From the NCBI GenBank assembly GCA_035535995.1, contig DATLOZ010000021.1:1-18089 (forward strand): DNA of 18,089 nucleotides. The letters are read 5' to 3'. Shown in pieces: positions 1 to 6,009 of the stretch (position 1 is its first letter; every line of letters begins with the position of its first letter). The notes beneath the pieces are model-generated. The model did no database searches. It saw only the letters and a program-made list of their open reading frames with translations, and was not told the DNA's origin. Position numbers and translations under genes: made by a program. The stretch is from JANYCO01 sp035535995. Its GTDB lineage: Bacteria; Bacteroidota; Bacteroidia; Cytophagales; Cytophagaceae.

Positions 1-1
1 C

Positions 2-304
2 ATCAAGATCAGCGCACGTGCGCAAGGTGAAAATGGTGCTACCCCAATTCTACACGTAGAAGCAGTAGATATGAATGGCAACAAAGCAGATGCTAAAAGA
101 CCGGCCCAGACAATTCAAAACTCGCCTGATTTTGTAGATTACTATTTCGATATGAAAGATGTGTTTTACCAGAACGAGCCTAAGAAAAAAGTAAACGGTG
201 GAATGATCAGTAGTATTAAGTTCTACATCACGCCTGGATATACCGGTGAGATCTATATAAGAGAAATTAAAATAGTACCGAACAGCGCTATTCCTAAACC
301 GTAA
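2..304 (+). CDS. C-terminal end of a probable exported protein (5' end outside window)
   Basis: The reading frame is open from base 2 to the TAA at 302-304, giving about 100 residues of a longer protein whose start lies outside the window. The visible tail is rich in predicted beta strands and aromatic residues (DFVDYYFDMKDVF, SSIKFYITPGYTGEIYIREIKIVP). It reads like the last strands of a beta-sandwich, such as the galactose-binding-like or carbohydrate-binding domains that end many secreted Bacteroidota proteins. That fold is inferred from the pattern only; no catalytic motif is visible. An ATG at 71 is internal to the frame and should not be taken as the gene start. A strong terminator follows 18 bases after the stop, so this is the last gene of its transcript. 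Confidence 0.6.
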   Translation: MKISARAQGENGATPILHVEAVDMNGNKADAKRPAQTIQNSPDFVDYYFDMKDVFYQNEPKKKVNGGMISSIKFYITPGYTGEIYIREIKIVPNSAIPKP

Positions 305-322
305 AATGAATTAAAGAATGCT

Positions 323-362
323 AAAGAAGCACAAGGCTTAATTGCTTTGTGCTTCTTTGTTT
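323..362 (+). terminator. Rho-independent-type terminator after the partial first gene
   Basis: A perfect 12-bp stem (AAAGAAGCACAA at 323-334 with TTGTGCTTCTTT at 347-358) encloses a 12-base loop and is followed by GTTTT. It lies just after the stop codon at 304 and separates the first gene from the lipoprotein gene downstream. Confidence 0.85.
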
Positions 363-424
363 TCAATACTATTCTTTAAGTTTCAAAGACAAAATGATCA
401 GTTGACAAAGTTATCATTCATGTT

Positions 425-447
425 TTGAAAATTTTATTTTACCTTTG
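425..447 (+). promoter_or_regulatory. Probable Bacteroidota-type promoter of the 349-aa lipoprotein gene
   Basis: TACCTTTG at 440-447 matches the Bacteroidota -7 consensus TAnnTTTG exactly and lies 25 bases upstream of the GTG start. The best -33-like element is TTTTG ending at 427, which is closer than the usual spacing, so only the -7 part is well supported. Confidence 0.55.
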
Positions 448-472
448 TAATAACTCTTAACTCAAAAAAGCT

Positions 473-1522
473 GTGAAAAATATTTTTATTTACTTGATCT
501 TATCTCTAGTGCTATTGTCTTGTAAAAAGTATAAGGAAAAGCATAATAACGTCACCACATTTACTGCATCTTCTAATACTGTTGATTTTTCTTCTGCAGG
601 CAGAGTAGATTTTAATGCATCATTTAGTCATTCCACCAATTGGACCTTAACTATTACTGGTGAACAATCCGGAGCAGTCAGTACATTTACAGGAACTTCA
701 AGTAGTTTTCAAAACATCGAATGGAAAGGCTATTCCGACAATCAATCTTATTTCATGCAAAATGAAAAAGCAATAGCTGTGCTTACGTTTGATGGACGTC
801 CCTCCGGTGCAATATTAATGATTACTATTACCAATGTTCCGGAATTTAAAACAAATGGTTGTTTTGCTTCCTATGGAGATTTTGAAACACCTTCTAAAGT
901 CATAGGATATATAGATGCAGGAGGAATGACTCATTATTCATACTATTGGGCTGAGTTTAATTTTCCAATGCCAATAGCCAATGAAACTCAGGGAATAGAT
1001 TCTATCGCTATAGATCGCAATGGTAGTAAGATAGATGCCGTGCAAGGTAATAACTACTACTATATAAAAGGAGTGGGAGCCCAGCCAGAATTTGTAAGTG
1101 GATTACAATATTATGCTCAATTTGTTCCTACTATTTCTACTACTATCCCAGCAGATCCTTCCAGAGTCTGGGTTAATTTTTATCTATATGGTTCAGGAGA
1201 TGAAAATGCCGAAGTAGATGTGGAATACCAGGAAGCTGATGCCGATGGTTCTACTCCTTACTACCAAGGGAGCGATGATGATACTTGGGTAGCTCATATC
1301 ACACTTAAGCATAAGGGCTGGAAACTCTTTAGCGTTCGATATAGCGATCTTATAGTTTCAAGCAATGCAGCTTTAGGAGGCTCTGGAAATCATATCATGG
1401 AACCCAACAAAATTGTTTCTTTTTCTACTGAACTACTCAAAAAAACAAATTCAAACGCAGTCGTAGAAATGTATTTCGATTATCCAATCATCACGGTAGA
1501 CGGGCCTTTTAAACCTTTCTAA
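473..1522 (+). CDS. Surface or periplasmic lipoprotein of unknown function, 349 aa
   Basis: The protein starts with a short hydrophobic signal peptide and a lipobox (LLSC, Cys17) followed by KKYKEKH, so it should be lipid-anchored. The start is a GTG at 473. An in-frame TAA at 458-460 excludes any upstream start, and a later start would remove the signal peptide. The body is beta-rich. Residues about 25-125 look like an immunoglobulin-like domain (TFTASSNTVDFSSAG, AIAVLTFDG, ILMITITNVPEF). The second half has many Tyr, Trp and Asp residues and could be a carbohydrate-binding-like sandwich. I do not recognise the family and see no catalytic motif. The upstream partial gene has a similar beta-rich character, but a terminator and a separate promoter show that this gene is its own unit. 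A shared hairpin with the opposing monooxygenase gene ends it. Confidence 0.8.
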   Translation: MKNIFIYLILSLVLLSCKKYKEKHNNVTTFTASSNTVDFSSAGRVDFNASFSHSTNWTLTITGEQSGAVSTFTGTSSSFQNIEWKGYSDNQSYFMQNEKAIAVLTFDGRPSGAILMITITNVPEFKTNGCFASYGDFETPSKVIGYIDAGGMTHYSYYWAEFNFPMPIANETQGIDSIAIDRNGSKIDAVQGNNYYYIKGVGAQPEFVSGLQYYAQFVPTISTTIPADPSRVWVNFYLYGSGDENAEVDVEYQEADADGSTPYYQGSDDDTWVAHITLKHKGWKLFSVRYSDLIVSSNAALGGSGNHIMEPNKIVSFSTELLKKTNSNAVVEMYFDYPIITVDGPFKPF

Positions 1523-1525
1523 TAT

Positions 1526-1555
1526 AAAAATGGTCAACAATGGTTGACCATTTTT
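1526..1555. terminator. Bidirectional terminator between convergent genes
   Basis: A perfect 13-bp inverted repeat (AAAAATGGTCAAC at 1526-1538, GTTGACCATTTTT at 1543-1555) with a 4-base loop lies between the lipoprotein stop (1522) and the monooxygenase stop (1564). Its A-rich and T-rich flanks give a U-tract in both transcription directions. Confidence 0.9.
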
Positions 1556-1563
1556 ATTATGTT

Positions 1564-2736
1564 CTATGATTCATCAAGCGTATTAAACATCGCCAGCATA
1601 TTGGATAAAGCTTGCGGAGAATGGAGCGAGGCAGTTTGTTCCATTGTCATCTGTGCCATTGCAGAAGATCTTTCACACATTTGTTTCTCAAAAGCAGCGA
1701 TCGCCGATCTTGTATCTGAAAATTCTTCACTGGTAAGACAAACACTCAATTCTAAAGCATCCTGCATCGCCATGTTGACGCCTTCTCCCGCATACGGAGG
1801 CATAAGGTGCGCAGCATCACCCAACATAGTCAAGTTTGATTGCGCTTCCCACTGCTGATCAAAAGGCATGCAGTATTGCGGACGAACGATAAAGTTTGGT
1901 GCTGCTTTTTCAAATAATTCCAACCATATTGGATCCCATCCTTTGAACTCATGAAGAAACCATGTTTTCACTTCTTCTTTATTTTTAAAATCGATCCCAC
2001 AGCGAACAGCCCAGTCTTCATCGGTCTTACAGCTGGTATAGAACATCATGCTTCCATCTCCTTTAGAACTTATAATCAAACTTTTTTCGTTGGCGAATGC
2101 AAAGATCTTTCCTCCGTTTAGTAATTGATGCATAGCAGGAGCGACGTTTGCGGAATCGTATACCGCGCCTTCTATTGCTGTGATGCCAGCAAAAAAAGGT
2201 TTGATAGAAGTGAGGTAAGGACGAAGCTTTGAATTGGCACCATCGGCAGCTACTACGAGGTCGGCGTAGGTTGTACTTCCGTTGTGAAATTCCAGTTTCC
2301 AACCATTACCCTCCGGGCTCATAGATTTGAAATGGCTGTCCCATACGACTGTATTGGGTTCCAGCGATTCCAGCAAAATTTTTCTCAGTGGTCCTCGATC
2401 AATTTCCGGGCGAAAATATTCATTGTCAAATGCTACATCTTGTGTATCGCCACGTTCATCCATTGCAATCCGGGCATGTTGATCTACAATCCGAAGATTG
2501 TCGGCGCCCGGTCTATAGTTGGCTTTGAAGGCTTTGAGCAAACCGGCTTCGCGTATTGCTTTCAAACCGGAGTCCTGATGGAGGTCGAGTGTAGCGCCTT
2601 GCACGCGCACATCTTTGTGTGCATCACGTTCGTATACAATTACGGTAGCGCCTTTTACTTGCAGCAGGCGCGCTAGCGTCAGTCCACCCGGACCGCCGCC
2701 TACGATGGCTATTTTTTTATTTTGAATGGGGTTCAT
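1564..2736 (-). CDS. TetX-like FAD-dependent monooxygenase
   Basis: This is a 390-aa class A flavoprotein monooxygenase, expected to hydroxylate a small aromatic or polyketide-type substrate in the cytoplasm using NAD(P)H and O2. The N-terminal GGGPGG (13-18) is the Rossmann FAD site, DG at 165-166 is the second conserved motif, and GDAAHLMPP (306-314) binds the FAD ribityl/pyrophosphate. Length and overall pattern (YERD, GATLDLH, the NPEI-like RPEIDR) follow Tet(X) tetracycline destructases closely. By eye, the positions equivalent to the TetX tetracycline contacts Gln192, Arg213 and His234 are Glu189, Lys210 and Met231 here, so tetracycline is not an assured substrate. The gene follows a TetR regulator on the same strand after 116 bases with no clear promoter between, so the two may be co-transcribed. 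An antibiotic, plant aromatic or endogenous metabolite could be the substrate. Confidence 0.9.
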   Translation of the reverse strand: MNPIQNKKIAIVGGGPGGLTLARLLQVKGATVIVYERDAHKDVRVQGATLDLHQDSGLKAIREAGLLKAFKANYRPGADNLRIVDQHARIAMDERGDTQDVAFDNEYFRPEIDRGPLRKILLESLEPNTVVWDSHFKSMSPEGNGWKLEFHNGSTTYADLVVAADGANSKLRPYLTSIKPFFAGITAIEGAVYDSANVAPAMHQLLNGGKIFAFANEKSLIISSKGDGSMMFYTSCKTDEDWAVRCGIDFKNKEEVKTWFLHEFKGWDPIWLELFEKAAPNFIVRPQYCMPFDQQWEAQSNLTMLGDAAHLMPPYAGEGVNMAMQDALELSVCLTSEEFSDTRSAIAAFEKQMCERSSAMAQMTMEQTASLHSPQALSNMLAMFNTLDES

Positions 2737-2774
2737 TGTATGATAATTTTTGATATTTAATTTTATTTAATGCA

Positions 2775-2786
2775 AGATGCCGGATA
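2775..2786. repeat. Lone half-copy of the GATRCCGGATA intergenic repeat
   Basis: AGATGCCGGATA, preceded by CA and followed by AA, lies between the monooxygenase and its regulator. It matches the arm sequence of the hairpin repeats at 8744, 9748 and 10605 but has no pairing arm nearby, so it looks like a decayed or minimal copy. Confidence 0.5.
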
Positions 2787-2852
2787 AAACTTCTTTGTAG
2801 GTTTAAAAAACTATGGATAGCAATATGCTGCATGGATATCTAAGTTTTAACT

Positions 2853-3452
2853 TTAACTATTTTTAATTCCCTTGATCACCGTTTCGCAGCAAGAAAGCAC
2901 CAGCGCTTCTGAAATAATCTGAACCGGTCGCTGCGCGTGATCAAAGTATTCATTGACCAGGTCGAAGAGAGGGGAAAATAATAATGCACGTAATACATCT
3001 TGCGGGAAGTTTCGGATGGTATTATTTTTTATATGTCTTGTAAGAAAGCGGTGAATAGGAGAAAAGAAATCTCCCTGTTGAATATTTTTTTCCTGGAATG
3101 CTTTATAAAGCAGCGGCGAAGATTTTCCATACTGCATCAGTACATAGGAAGGACGATTGTTTTTCAGATAATGAAAAGTATTCAACCATAATTTTTTCAT
3201 TCCTTTTTCAAATTCCATTTGCTCGTCAAAATTTTCCAGTACAGCTGTTTCATACGCACCTAATACTTCTTCTACAAAAAGTTTGATGAGCAGATCTTCC
3301 TTGTTTTCATATTTAAGATAGATCGTGCGAGGAGAAATGCCCGCTGCTTTTGCAAGCTTTTGCATACTCAGGTTTTCCAATCCTTCTTCAGCAATGATCT
3401 TCAATGCAAGACTGCGAATGGCTTCCTCTTTTTCCAAGTTTTTAGGTCTCAT
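2853..3452 (-). CDS. TetR/AcrR-family transcriptional repressor
   Basis: The protein has the standard TetR layout: an N-terminal helix-turn-helix (LSMQKLAKAAGISPRTIYLKYENKEDLL spans about residues 29-56 of the form used here) and a variable all-helical ligand domain, about 199 aa in total. A start nine codons upstream at 3479 is also open (208 aa). I chose the ATG at 3450-3452 because a TAnnTTTG -7 motif and an operator-like palindrome overlap the upstream start, which would leave it at or before the transcription start, and because TetR proteins commonly begin just before the first helix as here (MRPKNLEKEEAI). It likely represses itself and the TetX-like gene behind it, released by a ligand that may be the enzyme's substrate. 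That link is inference from adjacency. Confidence 0.9.
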   Translation of the reverse strand: MRPKNLEKEEAIRSLALKIIAEEGLENLSMQKLAKAAGISPRTIYLKYENKEDLLIKLFVEEVLGAYETAVLENFDEQMEFEKGMKKLWLNTFHYLKNNRPSYVLMQYGKSSPLLYKAFQEKNIQQGDFFSPIHRFLTRHIKNNTIRNFPQDVLRALLFSPLFDLVNEYFDHAQRPVQIISEALVLSCCETVIKGIKNS

Positions 3453-3476
3453 AAAAACATTTTTTATATTATACGA

Positions 3477-3484
3477 CAAATATA
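3477..3484 (-). promoter_or_regulatory. Probable -7 promoter element of the TetR-family gene
   Basis: Read on the minus strand, bases 3484-3477 are TATATTTG, an exact match to the Bacteroidota TAnnTTTG motif, 25-32 bases upstream of the chosen ATG at 3452. No clear -33 TTG is seen at the usual distance. It overlaps the palindrome at 3483-3504 by two bases. Confidence 0.5.
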
Positions 3485-3504
3485 AGTAAATGTTTATTTA
3501 CTTA
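3483..3504. promoter_or_regulatory. Candidate TetR-family operator, 22-bp palindrome
   Basis: Perfect 9-bp arms TAAGTAAAT (3483-3491) and ATTTACTTA (3496-3504) flank a 4-base centre GTTT. The size and symmetry suit a TetR-family dimer, and the site abuts and slightly overlaps the -7 element of the regulator gene, a position expected for autorepression. I did not find a second copy in front of the monooxygenase. Confidence 0.65.
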
Positions 3505-3855
3505 AAAATACTTATTATGTTTATTGATTATGAATATGTTATAAATCCTATTGCTGAAATAATTTACCAAAAAGCAATCCCAAATTTCCCCAATTGCTTT
3601 TATTGGAATTTCCATACAATGTTTAAAGAAACGGATAGTCAATGAATGGTTATGTATGCACTTCAATCTGATGAGAAAAAGTTGTAGAAATTAGTTTCCT
3701 TTAAAACTCAATTTTTCTAATGTGAATAATGTAAATTTTTTGAAAACATATGTAATACTTCTTCTTATAGTCAATTACATATTTGTAACCATAAACCGAT
3801 GAGATGGATCAGAATGGTAGATCCAATTTTTGATTCGGAAACATATTTTTAATTT
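3505..3855. other. Intergenic region between divergent TetR gene and outer-membrane protein gene
   Basis: This AT-rich stretch contains no convincing ORF. It holds a near match to the -7 motif, CATATTTG at 3778-3785, about 70 bases before the beta-barrel gene, and a 6-bp inverted repeat TGGATC (3805-3810) / GATCCA (3820-3825) just downstream. Both could act on the beta-barrel gene, but neither is strong. Confidence 0.4.
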
Positions 3856-4530
3856 ATGAGGACTATGAAAAAGATAATTTACCTGGTGATGGCGCTCGCA
3901 TTGATCGCTACACCTTCTATGATATATGCGCAAGACGCGGCTACTACAAAAGGAGATTTTCTATTGGATGTTGGCGTTGGTTTTTGGGGTGGGTATGTAA
4001 CCGGATATAACCCTGGAAATTTTGGCGATTCTTATAGCTGGAATGACAACGGAACCGATAGCCACGTGCAAATCCCAACGCTGTCTCTAACGCTTCAAAA
4101 AGCATTCTGGGATGATATTACTATTGGGGGGCAATTTGCTATAAATGCTTACGGAAGTACACACGATGTGCAGCAGGGCAATGGTTACTATCAGCATTCA
4201 CGCTATACACAGACGAATATGTTTTTCCTCGGAAGAGGTGAATACCATTTCAACCGTCTGATCGGTTGGGGGCCTAAGTACGACTTGTACGCAGGTGCGT
4301 TGGCAGGCGTGCGCGTAAGCACTGCTGCTCAAACACAGATCTACGAAGGAAACAGTACTACTAATCCTCCTTACAGAACCGACTATCCGGACAGAAGATC
4401 GGGAAGCGCCGGTCCTAACGGTGGTGTAGTAGGAGGTATTCGTTATTACTTTGTCAGAAATACATCCGTCTTTGCAGAAGCCGGTGTGGGAATCAACTTC
4501 ATCCGTGTAGGATTGAACTGGAGATTGTAA
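3856..4530 (+). CDS. Outer-membrane beta-barrel protein, 224 aa
   Basis: A cleavable signal peptide (MKKIIYLVMALALIATPSMIYAQ, cut probably before DAATTKG) is followed by alternating hydrophobic/polar strands with many Gly, Tyr and Asn residues (FLLDVGVGFWGGYVTGY, DITIGGQFAINAYGS, NMFFLGRGEYHF, YDLYAGALAGVRV, SVFAEAGVGINFIRVGLNWRL). This is the pattern of a small 8-strand outer-membrane barrel, and the protein ends on a final strand as such proteins do. The loop around residues 165-185 is rich in Pro, Arg and Gly. No enzymatic motif is visible, so it may be structural or a small porin-like protein. A second ATG three codons in (3865) gives an equally good signal peptide and could be the true start. 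It stands alone, with long gaps on both sides and a large 3' hairpin. Confidence 0.8.
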   Translation: MRTMKKIIYLVMALALIATPSMIYAQDAATTKGDFLLDVGVGFWGGYVTGYNPGNFGDSYSWNDNGTDSHVQIPTLSLTLQKAFWDDITIGGQFAINAYGSTHDVQQGNGYYQHSRYTQTNMFFLGRGEYHFNRLIGWGPKYDLYAGALAGVRVSTAAQTQIYEGNSTTNPPYRTDYPDRRSGSAGPNGGVVGGIRYYFVRNTSVFAEAGVGINFIRVGLNWRL

Positions 4531-4543
4531 AAATATTTTTTAT

Positions 4544-4602
4544 CAGAACAGGTTTTATTTTGAAAACGCGAAATGCTTTTTTAAAAATAAAACCTCGTTC
4601 TG
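4544..4602 (+). terminator. Large 3' hairpin after the beta-barrel gene
   Basis: CAGAAC plus GGTTTTATTTT (4544-4561) pair with AAAATAAAACC plus GTTCTG (4584-4602): 17 paired bases with a one-against-two internal bulge and a loop of about 22 bases. It begins 13 bases after the stop codon. The stem is long and AU-rich and the following bases are TGGCTTTTAACT, so it may end transcription or protect the 3' end of the mRNA. Confidence 0.6.
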
Positions 4603-4929
4603 TGGCTTTTAACTGAGTTTGATTCTGCGGAAAAAAAATTCAGTTAAATTTTATTGTGTAAAAGGAATGTGTGTTGGAAATAATTAATGAACGAAAAGTA
4701 TACAAACAAAGGATGGAGCACAAGGCAAAAATTCATGCAGGGCAGCAAAGACTTATAGAAGGAAATTGCTTCTTAACGTTTTATAATGTATCTTTTAGGC
4801 TAAGAACAGGTTCTCTGAAAGATGACTGAGGAGGTTTTTTAATATGAAGACAGAAAACGAATGATCTATAACACATTGATTCTGTAATTCGTATAAGCTT
4901 TTAATACCTTAACTTTATCTGAACGTACC
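4603..4929. other. Intergenic region upstream of the AraC-type gene
   Basis: No supported gene is present. The stretch includes AGAAC/GTTCT separated by two bases (near 4803-4814), followed by GAGGAGG and, a few bases on, ATG of a six-codon frame (MKTENE, near 4844). It also has an imperfect -7-like TAACTTTA at 4910-4917 close to the downstream start. None of these is strong alone. Confidence 0.3.
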
Positions 4930-5508
4930 ATGAAACTATATATAAAATACAACATCAATGCTATCTGCAAAAAAATCCTAGAGGAGCAGCTGGACAAACT
5001 GGATCTGAATTATTCGGTGACAGGTTTTGGAGAAGTGGATATCAAGGAAAATGTATCCAACGAAAAACTAAAACAACTTGGTGTAGGATTAAATGATTAT
5101 GGCATTGAAATAGTAGAGAGCCATAAAAGTATCCTGGTTCAAAAAATAAAAGATGCTATCACCGAAATGGTGTACCTGGAAGAAAAACTCCCTACCTCTA
5201 AAATTTCTTCCTACCTGGCCGATAAAATTGGCCATAGCTACGGATATATTTACAATCTATTTTCTGAAGTGACACATACTTCCATCGGAAATTATATCAT
5301 ACTACAAAAAACAGAAAGAGCCAAACAGCTGATGACTACCACCGAGCTCACCTTTACAGAGATCGCATGGAAACTCAATTACAGTAGCGTGGCGCATTTC
5401 AGCAATCAATTTAAAAATGCCACAGGCATTACCCCCACAGCTTTTCAACGGATCATGAACAAAAGGCGCAACAAAGTACCGACGCCTGAGCCGAGTGAAA
5501 ATTCTTAA
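4930..5508 (+). CDS. AraC-family transcriptional regulator, 192 aa
   Basis: The C-terminal half is a two-helix-turn-helix AraC domain. The first HTH covers about residues 90-116 (KISSYLADKIGHSYGYIYNLF) and the second about 140-174 (LTFTEIAWKLNYSSVAHFSNQFK, then GITPTAFQR, the family signature). The N-terminal 70 residues (KLYIKYNINAICKKILEEQL...) do not look like the usual cupin sugar-binding domain or a receiver. They may be a small ferredoxin-like or unknown sensing or dimerisation module. The protein ends in a Pro/Glu-rich tail. The receiver gene follows 27 bases later and the kinase after that, so the three genes probably form an operon. The AraC protein would then be the DNA-binding output of a system whose receiver has no DNA-binding domain of its own; this is inference from order. 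Confidence 0.85.
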   Translation: MKLYIKYNINAICKKILEEQLDKLDLNYSVTGFGEVDIKENVSNEKLKQLGVGLNDYGIEIVESHKSILVQKIKDAITEMVYLEEKLPTSKISSYLADKIGHSYGYIYNLFSEVTHTSIGNYIILQKTERAKQLMTTTELTFTEIAWKLNYSSVAHFSNQFKNATGITPTAFQRIMNKRRNKVPTPEPSENS

Positions 5509-5535
5509 AAGCTTTTTAAAAACAAGGATCCTATT

Positions 5536-5994
5536 ATGCAATCAACAACACAAAACGAACCTATACAAATACTCCTGGCAGATGATGATCCAGATGATCG
5601 CCTCTTTTTCAAAGACGCGTTTGAAGAAATTAAGATCAAGACAAATGTTCAAACCGTCAACGACGGAGTACAGTTGATGGAGTACCTGACCAAGGAAGGA
5701 GTTACTCTTCCACAAGTGCTTTTCCTCGACCTTAACATGCCTCGTAAAACAGGAATGGATTGTTTGAAAGAGATCAAACGTATCGATAAGCTGAAAGATA
5801 TTGCGATCGCTATTTATTCTACATCCTCTTCCGAAGAAGATATCGAGGAAACTTTTGTAAGCGGAGCCAACGTCTACATTAAAAAGCCAAGCGATTTCAA
5901 TGCGCTTAAAAAAATATTATCAGAAGTCGTTACTACTAATTTACAATATCAGACATCAGGATTGAACAGGGATAATTTTATCCTGAATCTTTAG
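5536..5994 (+). CDS. Single-domain response regulator (CheY/Rcp1-like)
   Basis: The 152-aa protein is a receiver domain with no output domain. The acidic pocket is LADDDPDD (Asp16-Asp18 region), the phosphoacceptor is Asp65 in FLDLNMP, the Thr/Ser switch lies in IYSTSS (95-98), and the conserved lysine is in YIKKP (116-117). The DDDPDD start and the long beta4-alpha4 region resemble Rcp1-type receivers that partner phytochrome-type kinases. It should accept phosphate from the kinase encoded 15 bases downstream and act by protein-protein contact, possibly with the AraC-type protein encoded just upstream. The ATG at 5536 follows an AT-rich spacer without a Shine-Dalgarno site, as is normal for the phylum. 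Confidence 0.93.
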   Translation: MQSTTQNEPIQILLADDDPDDRLFFKDAFEEIKIKTNVQTVNDGVQLMEYLTKEGVTLPQVLFLDLNMPRKTGMDCLKEIKRIDKLKDIAIAIYSTSSSEEDIEETFVSGANVYIKKPSDFNALKKILSEVVTTNLQYQTSGLNRDNFILNL

Positions 5995-6009
5995 TCCTAC
6001 GTTTACTTT

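Noticed and set aside
1544..2676. Plus-strand ORFs at 1544-1858 and 2284-2676 and the minus-strand ORF at 2063-2302
   Set aside because: They lie inside the TetX-like gene in other frames, have no start context or recognisable family, and the monooxygenase motifs are continuous in its own frame.
4681..4760. 23-codon frame starting MNEKYTNKGW near 4687
   Set aside because: Too short, no family resemblance and no promoter or terminator context.
4844..4864. Six-codon leader peptide (MKTENE) after GAGGAGG
   Set aside because: No attenuator-type codon bias, no alternative hairpins clearly linked to it, and Bacteroidota make little use of such sites; kept only as a note in the intergenic entry.
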